A program made the translations under genes and the position numbers. A stretch of 6,240 nt of DNA, from positions 1 through 6,240 of the forward strand of contig CABMDX010000345.1 in assembly GCA_902385025.1 (NCBI GenBank). Direction: 5' to 3'. Shown one piece after another: positions 1 through 5,319 of the stretch (positions within the stretch are counted from its first letter, which is position 1; the number at the start of each line of letters is the position of its first letter). The stretch comes from an uncultured archaeon. Its GTDB lineage: Archaea; Halobacteriota; Methanosarcinia; Methanotrichales; Methanotrichaceae. The notes under the pieces are model-generated. The model was not told where the DNA came from and did no database searches. It saw only the letters and a program-made list of their open reading frames with translations.

Positions 1-66
1 ATTCATGATGCATTGAGCCACTCCAGAGATCGGATTGGGCTGAAATCAGTCATTTGCGGGGTTTAA
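1..66 (+). CDS. possible 3' end of an upstream gene (partial)
   Basis: Frame 1 is open from the window edge to a TAA at 64-66, while the other two forward frames stop within the first 15 bases. The 21 readable residues end in DRIGLKSVICGV and match no family I can name. The stop falls two bases before the ATG at 69, and the G-rich stretch at 58-61 that would serve as ribosome site for the next gene lies inside this frame. That tight spacing is typical of translationally coupled operon genes. The stretch is short enough to be open by chance, so the call is tentative. Confidence 0.35.
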   Translation: MHDALSHSRDRIGLKSVICGV

Positions 67-68
67 GA

Positions 69-1190
69 ATGGATATTTATGAAGAGAGTCTGAGATACTT
101 TGGAAGCAAAGTGGATTGTATGATAAAGGGCCAGAGCCTTTCCCGAAAAGACGCCAGCCTTCTTTTTGGGCAAATCCTCTGCAATGAGCAGCCGGACCTG
201 CAGCAGGGCGCATTCCTGGCGGCCATCACGGCCAAGGGAGCAACTCCAGAGGAGATTGCCGGCATCTGGGAGGCGATCTATGAATTGGATACCGTGAAAG
301 TTCACCCGGACGTAGATGGACCGCTGGTGGAGAACTGCGGCACGGGCATGGACTCGATCAAGACCTTCAATATAAGCACCGCAGCATCGATTGTGGCTGC
401 AGCCGACGGCATATTGATGGCCAAGCATGGGGCCAGAGCCATAACCTCCCGCTGCGGAGCAGTCGATATAATGGAGACCCTGGGTGTGGACGTGGAATGC
501 GATGCATCTCTCGTAAAGAAGAGCATTGAACGGGCAGGCATCGGCATCTTCAACGGCATGAGCAGCAAAGTTCATCCCCAGGCGCTATGCCGGATTCTCT
601 CACATATCAGATTCGGGACCATTCTCAATATTGCCGGCTCCCTGGCCAATCCGGCTCAGCCCGCGTATGGCGTTCGCGGTGTCTTTTCTGCGGAGATGGT
701 CTCACCAATTGCCAGAGCTATGGCAGAGATCGGCTACAAAAGGGCGATTGTCATGCATGGTCGCAGCTATGATGGCTGCAGAGGCATGGACGAGCTCTCG
801 ACCCTCGGCAGATCCGTGATTGCAGAGCTGACAGAGGATGGGGAGATAAAGGAGTATTCATTATCTGCCCGGGAGCTCGGTGTAAAAGCGGCTGATGAGA
901 CCACGCTCCTTCATAATGGCGATAGGATGGAGGAAGCGAAAAGGCTGCTGAGAGTTCTTGCTGGCAGCGACCGGGGCTGCAGAAGAGATATAGTATGCCT
1001 GAATGCGGCCCCGTTGCTCTGTATTACGGACCGCGCTTCGAGCCTGAAAGAAGGCATGGAGCGTGCTGCAGACATAATCGACCGGGGCCTGGCCATCAAG
1101 AAGCTCAGGTCATGGGTAGAGGAGCAGAATGCAAGTCCCGAGCAGCGGCTGCAGATGCTCGACGAGATGCTGGAGAAGGCCTACGCATAA
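69..1190 (+). CDS. TrpD-like phosphoribosyltransferase-fold protein (anthranilate phosphoribosyltransferase family, divergent)
   Basis: This 373-residue protein has the glycosyltransferase family 3 / TrpD layout: a small helical N-terminal domain (about 1-75) followed by the alpha/beta phosphoribosyl-binding domain. TrpD transfers phosphoribose from PRPP to anthranilate in tryptophan synthesis. Signature positions are visible: GTGMD at 91-95 (family GTGGD), NIST at 101-104 (NxST), KHGAR at 119-123 (KHGNR), CGAVD at 129-133 (SGSAD) and GMDELS at 239-244, whose Asp-Glu pair binds magnesium in TrpD. The PRPP and metal side is therefore mostly intact. The Asn of KHGNR, which contacts anthranilate in characterised enzymes, is Ala, and the segment after the conserved His-Pro (HPQALCRILSHIRFGT) is about two residues short where TrpD carries an anthranilate-binding Arg. 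The true substrate may therefore differ. I chose ATG69 over the in-frame TTG54 because GGGG at 58-61 is suitably placed before it and TTG54 would overlap the upstream frame. No other trp gene is in view. Confidence 0.85.
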   Translation: MDIYEESLRYFGSKVDCMIKGQSLSRKDASLLFGQILCNEQPDLQQGAFLAAITAKGATPEEIAGIWEAIYELDTVKVHPDVDGPLVENCGTGMDSIKTFNISTAASIVAAADGILMAKHGARAITSRCGAVDIMETLGVDVECDASLVKKSIERAGIGIFNGMSSKVHPQALCRILSHIRFGTILNIAGSLANPAQPAYGVRGVFSAEMVSPIARAMAEIGYKRAIVMHGRSYDGCRGMDELSTLGRSVIAELTEDGEIKEYSLSARELGVKAADETTLLHNGDRMEEAKRLLRVLAGSDRGCRRDIVCLNAAPLLCITDRASSLKEGMERAADIIDRGLAIKKLRSWVEEQNASPEQRLQMLDEMLEKAYA

Positions 1191-1301
1191 GCTGATGAAG
1201 ATCAAATAACCAATGGATTTGGAAATGGCTAAAGGTTATAGGCTTCGAAATGGATTGTAGAGGCCAACAACCATATCTTCTATAAGTACTTCCTCGACAT
1301 C

Positions 1302-2111
1302 ATGAAATTGATCTATGCCGTTTTCTTTCTTTTTCTGGCATTGATAATATCAGCGCAATGTCAGCAGACCGCAGAAGATTGGAACAACAAGGGCGTTGCT
1401 CTCGATGCACAAAGCAAGCTCGACGAGGCAATCAAATGCTACGATGAAGCCATCAGGATAGATCCCAACTATGTCAAAGGCTGGGGCAACAAAGGCCTTG
1501 CTCTTGCTGACCAGAACAAGTACGATGAGGCCATCAAATGTTTCGATGAAACCATCAGATTAGATCCAAATTATGCTGCGGCCTGGACCACCAAGGGCAA
1601 TACACTCTATAGGCAGGGCAAGTACAATGAGGCCATTAAAGCTTTTGAAGAAGCCATCAGACTAGATCCAAACGATGCTGTGGCATGGTACATCAAAGGC
1701 AATGCTTTTAGTGATCTTCGCAATTATAGCGAGGCAATCAAATGCTACGATGAAGCCATCAGGCTAGATCCAACCGATACCGGGGCGTGGAACAATAAAG
1801 GTATTGCCCTCAATGCCCAGGGCAAGTATGACGAAGCCATCAAGGCTTGTGACGAGGCTATCAAACTAGACAGCAATCACGCCGCAACTGGCGCAGCCTG
1901 GGGAAACAAATGCAGCGCTCTTAATGCCCAGGGCAAGTATGACGAAGCAATCAAGGCTTGTGACGAGGCGATTAGGATAGATCCAACAAATATTGGTGCC
2001 TGGAGCAACAAAGGGACTGCTCTCAAAGCACTCGGAAGGACCACTGAAGCATCTGCTGCCTTCGCGAAAGCAAGAGCGCTGGAGTACAGCGGATCGAATT
2101 CAGTTATATAA
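1302..2111 (+). CDS. exported tetratricopeptide-repeat (TPR) protein, seven repeats
   Basis: This 269-residue protein begins with a hydrophobic segment (about residues 3-18) after a single Lys, which reads as a signal peptide or membrane anchor, so the repeats probably lie outside the membrane. Residues 23-262 are seven TPR units whose first-helix tryptophans fall at 27, 61, 95, 129, 163, 200 and 234. The spacing is 34 residues except for one 37-residue unit (163-199) with three extra residues before W200. Typical unit features are W-NKG-AL, the helix-turn segment KYDEAIKxxDEAI, and DPN or DPT at the end. TPR arrays are protein-binding scaffolds and no catalytic domain is present, so the partner is unknown. 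Cys20 is preceded by Ser-Ala-Gln, a poor lipobox. No convincing ribosome site precedes ATG1302. The frame stays open upstream to 1242 but has no ATG, GTG or TTG there. TATA-like stretches at 1234-1241 and 1281-1288 are weak promoter candidates. Confidence 0.85.
   Translation: MKLIYAVFFLFLALIISAQCQQTAEDWNNKGVALDAQSKLDEAIKCYDEAIRIDPNYVKGWGNKGLALADQNKYDEAIKCFDETIRLDPNYAAAWTTKGNTLYRQGKYNEAIKAFEEAIRLDPNDAVAWYIKGNAFSDLRNYSEAIKCYDEAIRLDPTDTGAWNNKGIALNAQGKYDEAIKACDEAIKLDSNHAATGAAWGNKCSALNAQGKYDEAIKACDEAIRIDPTNIGAWSNKGTALKALGRTTEASAAFAKARALEYSGSNSVI
1812..1969 (+). repeat. near-identical 47-bp blocks inside the TPR gene, 111 bp apart
   Basis: Bases 1812-1858 and 1923-1969 match at 46 of 47 positions (the only difference is C1838 against A1949). 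They encode the same NAQGKYDEAIKACDEA stretch in TPR units 5 and 6. The 111-bp offset equals 37 codons, the length of the odd unit. A second pair, 1425-1457 and 1731-1763, is identical over 33 bp at a 306-bp offset (three 102-bp units). Identity at silent sites points to recent duplication or gene conversion between units. Confidence 0.8.
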
Positions 2112-2142
2112 GCATTTTTCCTGAATGAATTCCGGGAATGCT
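2111..2142 (+). terminator. possible hairpin just after the TPR stop codon
   Basis: AGCATT at 2111-2116 pairs with AATGCT at 2137-2142, and two or three G-T pairs extend the stem inward. A smaller 5+1+5 palindrome (ATTCCGGGAAT, 2129-2139) is nested in it. The stem begins on the last base of the TAA stop. A T5 run (2115-2119) lies in the ascending arm, but no T-run follows the stem. It may help end transcription or stabilise the 3' end, and the evidence is weak. Confidence 0.25.
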
Positions 2143-2154
2143 GGCGATAATTTG

Positions 2155-2173
2155 CAGAAACGTATGTGTTTAG
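2155..2173 (+). repeat. left end of the MITE-like element: direct repeat plus terminal inverted repeat
   Basis: CAGAAA (2155-2160) is directly followed by CGTATGTGTTTAG (2161-2173). The first six bases recur in the same orientation outside the right end, and the next 13 recur there as a perfect reverse complement. This is the expected order of target-site duplication and then terminal inverted repeat. Confidence 0.6.
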
Positions 2174-2356
2174 TTGAGCATAATCGGCATCAATAACCCC
2201 ATTTTGTGATTTTCTCTTTCGCCGTTTCTGAGGGCCTATTTGAAGGATAATTTTTTATTGATATCGATTTTTAATTCAGCGCAAGTTATTTTCATTATGC
2301 GTTCATCAACTGGATCCAGAAACCGTCGACCTATTCTGGGTAGCTAAACACATACG
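2161..2356. mobile_element. MITE-like non-autonomous element, 196 bp
   Basis: The element starts CGTATGTGTTTAG and ends CTAAACACATACG, a perfect 13-bp terminal inverted repeat. The next 14 inner bases of the two ends still match at 8 positions. It is flanked by a direct repeat CAGAAA at 2155-2160 and 2357-2362, as expected from target duplication on insertion. The 196-bp interior is too short for a transposase. On the minus strand a short open frame ends at a TGA (complement of 2190-2192) with the sequence RPSETAKEKITKWGY, which might be the tail of a deleted transposase, though I cannot assign it to a family. The element sits between the TPR gene and the permease gene and disrupts no recognisable coding region. 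It would have been mobilised by an insertion sequence elsewhere in the genome. Chance pairing of 13 bp plus an exactly abutting 6-bp repeat is unlikely, but copy number cannot be seen from one window. Confidence 0.6.
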
Positions 2357-2362
2357 CAGAAA
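2344..2362 (+). repeat. right end of the MITE-like element: terminal inverted repeat plus direct repeat
   Basis: CTAAACACATACG (2344-2356) is the exact reverse complement of 2161-2173 and is followed at once by CAGAAA (2357-2362), a copy of 2155-2160. Removing the element and one copy of the repeat rejoins TTTG-CAGAAA-TTAATT as a plausible empty site. Confidence 0.6.
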
Positions 2363-2378
2363 TTAATTTTTGATTAGT

Positions 2379-2398
2379 TGATTTAATTGCTTAAATCA
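2379..2398. promoter_or_regulatory. perfect inverted repeat TGATTTAA-TTGC-TTAAATCA
   Basis: Two 8-bp arms are perfectly complementary around a 4-base centre, 16 bases beyond the direct repeat of the MITE-like element. Such dyads can be operators for helix-turn-helix dimers or small hairpins in RNA. It lies about 265 bases upstream of the permease start, far for a direct operator unless the transcript begins near here. The AT-rich composition makes chance palindromes more likely. Confidence 0.3.
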
Positions 2399-2506
2399 TC
2401 ATTTCATGAGCGAATATGCCAATGCATTCTTGAGTTCAAAGGTGCGTTCATTAATTTACATCCGCCACCATTTGTCATTAAGCCATAAAATGGGCAGGCT
2501 TTCTGA

Positions 2507-2578
2507 CTAACACTCACCGCACTTTTCATCTAACAATTTCGCAAAGGCCCGATCGGATTCCCACCACCTGCCAAAGCG
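2507..2578 (-). pseudogene. possible minus-strand coding scrap (24 codons)
   Basis: Read on the minus strand, 2578 down to a TAG at 2507-2509 gives 23 residues including GRWWESDRAFAKLLDEKCGEC before the stop. The composition looks like a real soluble C-terminus (paired Trp, an amphipathic helix pattern), unlike typical AT-rich spacer. A TAA stop immediately upstream in the same frame and the lack of a start codon mean that it cannot be an intact gene. It may be the tail of a decayed gene or chance, and I recognise no family. Confidence 0.15.
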
Positions 2579-2598
2579 TTACCCATATCTATCAAAAG

Positions 2599-2712
2599 AT
2601 GGATAAGAGAATGGATAGATCTGGATTACAGAAGAGATTGACAATTGCCATCGGTGTTGTCATTTGGGCTCTTATACGGGTAAATGGTCCTCTGAACATA
2701 AAGGCATTTTGA
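2599..2712 (+). other. short overlapping frame upstream of the permease, possible alternative N-terminus
   Basis: ATG2599 opens a 37-residue frame ending at TGA 2710-2712, with a second ATG at 2611. It begins MDKRMDRSGLQKRLTIAIG and continues into a hydrophobic stretch, like the basic head and first membrane helix of a permease. It overlaps the permease frame by 49 bases in another phase. It could be a displaced old N-terminus, a tiny membrane peptide, or chance. No good ribosome site precedes either ATG. Confidence 0.15.
2653..2656 (+). promoter_or_regulatory. ribosome binding site candidate for the TTG start of the permease
   Basis: GGTG at 2653-2656 matches part of the archaeal GGAGGTGAT site and lies seven bases before TTG2664. 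The permease frame has no ATG or GTG between its upstream stop (TAG at 2616-2618) and the first membrane helix, so this site is the main reason to accept the TTG. Confidence 0.4.
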
Positions 2713-3713
2713 TCTTAGCTTTGGCCTCCTTGTTTCTGGTCATATATTTTTTCTTTCCCTTTCTGGACGGCATAATTCTGGGCACGGTCTTCGCCTATGT
2801 TGGCCGGCCAATCAGAGACCATTTCGGATCAAGAATGCGACTGGGCTCTCTCGTTGCCTCTATCTGCATAGTTGTGCCCATTTTTCTTGTCGTTGGCCTG
2901 GGAATGCTCGAGGTCGCAAATCAAATCATAATGCTTGCACATAACAATGAGGCATTGAGGACGGCTCTTGGTACCCTCATGCAGCAGAAGGCAGCGGATA
3001 TACCCTGGGCAGTGGATGACATCCTTGCGGGAGGCCTGGAGAATGCGGCAAGCATAATCGCTCCCCTTGCCGCAGCCATACCTGTCTTTCATATCGGAAG
3101 GGTGGTCTCCCTCGGAATCATAAACTTCATAATCTCCATCCCGGTCTGCTATTTCTTGCTGGTGGATGGAGAGGGCTTCGTGGAGTCGTTCGTCGTTCTT
3201 CTTCCAAAAGAGGAAATGACGGTTTTGAGAAAGTACATAGCCCGCATCGACCGTATTCTGAGCGGTATCTTCATCGGCACTATTTATACATCCATTCTTG
3301 GAAGCATCATAGCAGTCTTCATCTTCTACGGCTTCGGCCTGCCCAGGCCATTTGCACTGGCAAGTATAGTCTTCATAGCCGGAATGGTGCCTTTTCTCAC
3401 CGCCTGGGTTGTGATCATACCTGTAGCATTCTACAAGTATATCACCGTTGGACCGGGAGGAGCGCTCCTCTTCTTCTCCCTGGCATCTGCCCTGATCTAC
3501 CTTCCTTCCGAGCTGCTCATTCGACCATATCTTGTCTCCACCAGGTCATCAATGCATCCTTTGCTGGTGATGCTCTCCTTCCTCGGCGGAGCAATGGTTG
3601 CGGGCCTTGGAGGCTTCTTCCTGGCGCCGGCAATCATGGGCGTGATCGTAGGAATATACCAGGTACGCCGTGAGGAAATCGCAGAGCAAAAGACAGTGGG
3701 CATTTCCAGATGA
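2664..3713 (+). CDS. AI-2E family transporter (PerM/TqsA-like membrane permease)
   Basis: This is a 349-residue integral membrane protein. Hydrophobic segments lie at about 14-48 (a helix pair around PFLDG), 59-82, 146-167, 200-223, 230-256, 266-290 and 300-333, with a long polar and amphipathic region at 83-145. This is the AI-2E family pattern of seven or eight helices with a large extracytoplasmic segment after the third. Family landmarks are GLPRPFALASIVFIAGMVPF (225-244) and, near the C-terminus, RPYLVSTRSSMHPLLVMLSF (287-306) followed by a Gly-rich GGAMVAGLGGFF helix. Family members export or release small molecules or act as ion antiporters, and archaeal substrates are mostly unknown, so no autoinducer role should be assumed. 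TTG2664 is the only reasonable start before the first helix. An ATG frame from 2599 overlaps the 5' end out of phase and leaves the true N-terminus uncertain. The methylthiotransferase gene follows after 30 bases, probably in one transcript. Confidence 0.85.
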   Translation: MGSYTGKWSSEHKGILILALASLFLVIYFFFPFLDGIILGTVFAYVGRPIRDHFGSRMRLGSLVASICIVVPIFLVVGLGMLEVANQIIMLAHNNEALRTALGTLMQQKAADIPWAVDDILAGGLENAASIIAPLAAAIPVFHIGRVVSLGIINFIISIPVCYFLLVDGEGFVESFVVLLPKEEMTVLRKYIARIDRILSGIFIGTIYTSILGSIIAVFIFYGFGLPRPFALASIVFIAGMVPFLTAWVVIIPVAFYKYITVGPGGALLFFSLASALIYLPSELLIRPYLVSTRSSMHPLLVMLSFLGGAMVAGLGGFFLAPAIMGVIVGIYQVRREEIAEQKTVGISR

Positions 3714-3743
3714 GAGCAATCTGAAAGCTCTGTTGGAGCATAT

Positions 3744-4994
3744 ATGAAATTTTATATTGAAACCTATGGCTGCACTGCAAACCATGGAAATTCGCAGGAT
3801 GTGGCAACTCTTCTGCAGGAACTCGGGCATAAACCCTCCGCACTCAATGAGGCGGATGCAGTGATAGTAAACACCTGCATTGTAACCGCTAAAACACAGC
3901 GAAAAATTTTGCACAGGCTCAGGCAGCTCGAAGGAAAGCGACTGGTGGTGGCAGGATGCATGAGCGCGGCAATTCCGCAATCGATACAATCCATAGAATG
4001 TCTGGAAATTCCGGGTCTCCTCGATAAAGCTGCAGCGGCAACGATTGCGAGCCATTTTGGAGCAGCCGCATCCTCCGGCAATTGCGAAACCGCGGACCTC
4101 CGGCAAGAGCCCAGATCGGATTTATGTGCCATTGTCAATATTGCGGAAGGGTGCAACGGAACATGCAGCTATTGTATCGTCAGAAATGCAAGAGGAAGGC
4201 TCGTCAGCCTCGACTCTGATGTCGTGGCAAAGAAAGTTCAGAGTCTCGCAGGCCAAGGCAATGTAGAGCTGCAGCTATCCGCCCAGGATACAGCAGCCTA
4301 TGGCCTGGATAGGGGAACCAATCTGGCAAGGCTGCTGGAGAGAGTGGCAAATATTCCTGGCAATTTCATGCTTCGAGTGGGCATGATGAACCCGGATAAC
4401 GTTCTCTTGATTCTGGATGATTTGATCTTGGCCTTTGATAGCCCCAAAATCTATCGGTTTTTGCATCTTCCCCTTCAGTCGGGATCGAATGAGATACTCA
4501 GGAGCATGGGCAGAAGATACTCGGCCCAGGATTTTCTTGAAATCGCCAATGCCTTCAGGGGCGCCTTTCCTGATATCACAATCATCACTGATGTAATTGC
4601 CGGATATCCGGGTGAGACCGAAGAGAATTTCCTGGAGACTCTCGATATCGTGAAGCGCCTGCAGCCTGACAAAGTTAACGTCACCAGATTCTCTTCGCGG
4701 CCTGGGACTCCTGCCTCCAGGCTCTATGACATGCCTGACCGCTTCAAGAAAGATAGATCGAGAGAGATGACGAGCGTTTGGCTGAATATTGCCGCCCAAA
4801 GAAATAAGCGCTACGTGGGCGAGGTTCTGTCGGCCCTGGTCACAGAGCACGGGCGGGGCGCCTCCATGAAGGCCAGAGCTCCCAGCTACCAGGGGATTGT
4901 CGTGCAGGGCAATCCCTTGCTTGGATCCTTTATCAAGGTGAAGGTGACTGCATCCAATCCATTCTTTTTATCGGGCAAGATTGAACCCGAGTAA
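3744..4994 (+). CDS. archaeal MiaB/CDKAL1-type tRNA methylthiotransferase (radical SAM; probable t6A37 to ms2t6A37)
   Basis: This 416-residue protein has the full three-domain plan of the family. The N-terminal UPF0004 domain (about 1-105) carries the cysteines for the auxiliary 4Fe-4S cluster: C10 in YGCTAN, C45 in NTC and C72 in AGCM. The radical SAM domain has C137, C141 and C144 in GCNGTCSYC, then LSAQDTAAYG (178-187), HLPLQSGSNEILRSMGRRYS (241-260), DVIAGYPGETEENF (283-296) and FSSRPGTPAS (316-325). A C-terminal TRAM-like RNA-binding domain covers about 355-414. The enzyme would add a methylthio group to the modified A37 of tRNAs reading A-starting codons. The archaeal and eukaryotic CDKAL1 branch acts on t6A rather than i6A, and I assign this protein there by overall resemblance. 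All six cluster cysteines are present, so it should be active. ATG3744 has GGAG at 3735-3738, five bases upstream. It follows the permease gene closely, with no evident functional link. Confidence 0.92.
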   Translation: MKFYIETYGCTANHGNSQDVATLLQELGHKPSALNEADAVIVNTCIVTAKTQRKILHRLRQLEGKRLVVAGCMSAAIPQSIQSIECLEIPGLLDKAAAATIASHFGAAASSGNCETADLRQEPRSDLCAIVNIAEGCNGTCSYCIVRNARGRLVSLDSDVVAKKVQSLAGQGNVELQLSAQDTAAYGLDRGTNLARLLERVANIPGNFMLRVGMMNPDNVLLILDDLILAFDSPKIYRFLHLPLQSGSNEILRSMGRRYSAQDFLEIANAFRGAFPDITIITDVIAGYPGETEENFLETLDIVKRLQPDKVNVTRFSSRPGTPASRLYDMPDRFKKDRSREMTSVWLNIAAQRNKRYVGEVLSALVTEHGRGASMKARAPSYQGIVVQGNPLLGSFIKVKVTASNPFFLSGKIEPE

Positions 4995-5015
4995 ATCGCG
5001 ATCAAGTTCTTTCAA

Positions 5016-5059
5016 GTTTAGTATTTTAAAATTAATTATAAAATATATATAAATAAAAT
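5016..5059. promoter_or_regulatory. AT-only tract, possible terminator of the upstream gene and distal acs promoter
   Basis: Of 44 bases, 42 are A or T. The tract starts 22 bases after the methylthiotransferase stop and includes AAATATATATAAATA (5041-5055), a good match to an archaeal TATA element. T-rich stretches (5022-5027) might end the upstream transcript. One tract could do both jobs, but no single element can be proved by eye. Confidence 0.35.
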
Positions 5060-5070
5060 CTCTCAGAGAT
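5058..5070. promoter_or_regulatory. palindrome ATCTCTCAGAGAT
   Basis: Two 6-bp arms around a single central base form a perfect odd-length palindrome, directly downstream of the TATA-like tract at 5041-5055. It includes CTCAGAGATA (5062-5071), a close relative of the CTCAGAGACA present in reverse at 5210-5219. The position is right for an operator overlapping a transcription start. Confidence 0.35.
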
Positions 5071-5126
5071 ATTCGATGGCAGTAAAAGGGCTTTGGAAAT
5101 AAGGAAGCGTGGCTTTACGAAAAGAC

Positions 5127-5139
5127 TTTTTATAATTTT
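5127..5139 (+). promoter_or_regulatory. candidate TATA box, middle acs promoter
   Basis: TTTTTATAATTTT is preceded by the purine-rich CGAAAAG (5119-5125), which resembles an archaeal TFB recognition element. A start about 25 bases on, near 5160, would give a leader of roughly 170 bases containing both arms of the inverted repeat at 5205-5217 and 5300-5312. Confidence 0.35.
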
Positions 5140-5204
5140 AGTAAAAACGATTTTTATTGACCTGCGCACCACTAACCTTATTAATAATGAAAATAATCAA
5201 TCGT

Positions 5205-5312
5205 GATGGTGTCTCTGAGGCCGATCCAGTACAGGCTCTGGCCCCGGCTTTTCGAGTATATTGTTTATAAAAACTGCATAAAATAGCCGAAAGGAATTCC
5301 AGAGACATCATT
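5205..5312. repeat. imperfect inverted repeat flanking the acs-proximal promoter (arms 5205-5217 and 5300-5312)
   Basis: The left arm GATGGTGTCTCTG and the right arm CAGAGACATCATT are reverse complements at 11 of 13 positions. They enclose the TATA candidate at 5264-5273, and the right arm ends seven bases before the GGAGGT ribosome site. If transcription starts upstream of both arms they could pair in the leader RNA. If it starts near 5295 they would instead be paired DNA sites around the promoter. No flanking direct repeat is visible, so I do not read this as a mobile element. Confidence 0.4.
5264..5273 (+). promoter_or_regulatory. candidate TATA box, acs-proximal promoter
   Basis: TTTATAAAAA is the best TATA match close to acs. 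Archaeal starts lie about 25 bases downstream, so transcription would begin near 5295 and give a leader of about 36 bases carrying the ribosome site. The bases just upstream (TATATTG) are not an especially good TFB element. Confidence 0.45.
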
Positions 5313-5319
5313 GGTTAAA

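Larger units (their letters stand above)
2363..2663. other. intergenic remainder between the MITE-like element and the permease gene
   Basis: These 301 bases hold no gene I can support. They contain an AT-rich first part with the perfect hairpin at 2379-2398, a possible minus-strand coding scrap at 2507-2578, and just before the permease a short frame from 2599. The motif ATGGATA occurs twice (2599-2605 and 2611-2617), and ATCTATC at 2587-2593 is inverted as GATAGAT at 2614-2620. I see no tRNA or structured-RNA signature. The AT-rich stretch at 2363-2400 could hold a promoter, but no single TATA box stands out. Confidence 0.5.

Noticed and set aside
63..575. 170-codon minus-strand frame opposite the TrpD-like gene
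   Set aside because: It lies wholly over a well-supported family protein on the + strand, its translation has no family features, and it is a composition shadow.
1302..1361. Lipoprotein signal in the TPR protein (Cys20)
   Set aside because: The residues before the Cys are Ser-Ala-Gln. A lipobox needs a small residue directly before the Cys, so a plain signal peptide or anchor is more likely.
1302..2111. CRISPR-like or satellite repeat array
   Set aside because: The regular 102-bp periodicity is fully explained by in-frame 34-residue TPR units.
2480..2580. tRNA or small structured RNA in the permease upstream gap
   Set aside because: I found no T-loop consensus, acceptor pairing or CCA context on either strand.
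3549..4106. 185-codon minus-strand frame across the permease/methylthiotransferase junction
   Set aside because: It overlaps conserved motifs of both + strand genes. Its Cys- and His-rich, low-pattern translation is typical of antisense shadow.
4275..4850. 191-codon minus-strand frame opposite the radical SAM domain
   Set aside because: The + strand carries all the family motifs here. The antisense translation shows no recognisable domain.
5076..5102. 8-codon upstream frame as a regulatory leader peptide for acs
   Set aside because: It has no ribosome site and no runs of a particular amino acid, and it is too far from acs to argue attenuation.
5205..5312. Second MITE-like element in the acs leader
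   Set aside because: The arms are imperfect (11 of 13) and no flanking direct repeat is visible, so a regulatory or RNA-structure reading fits better.
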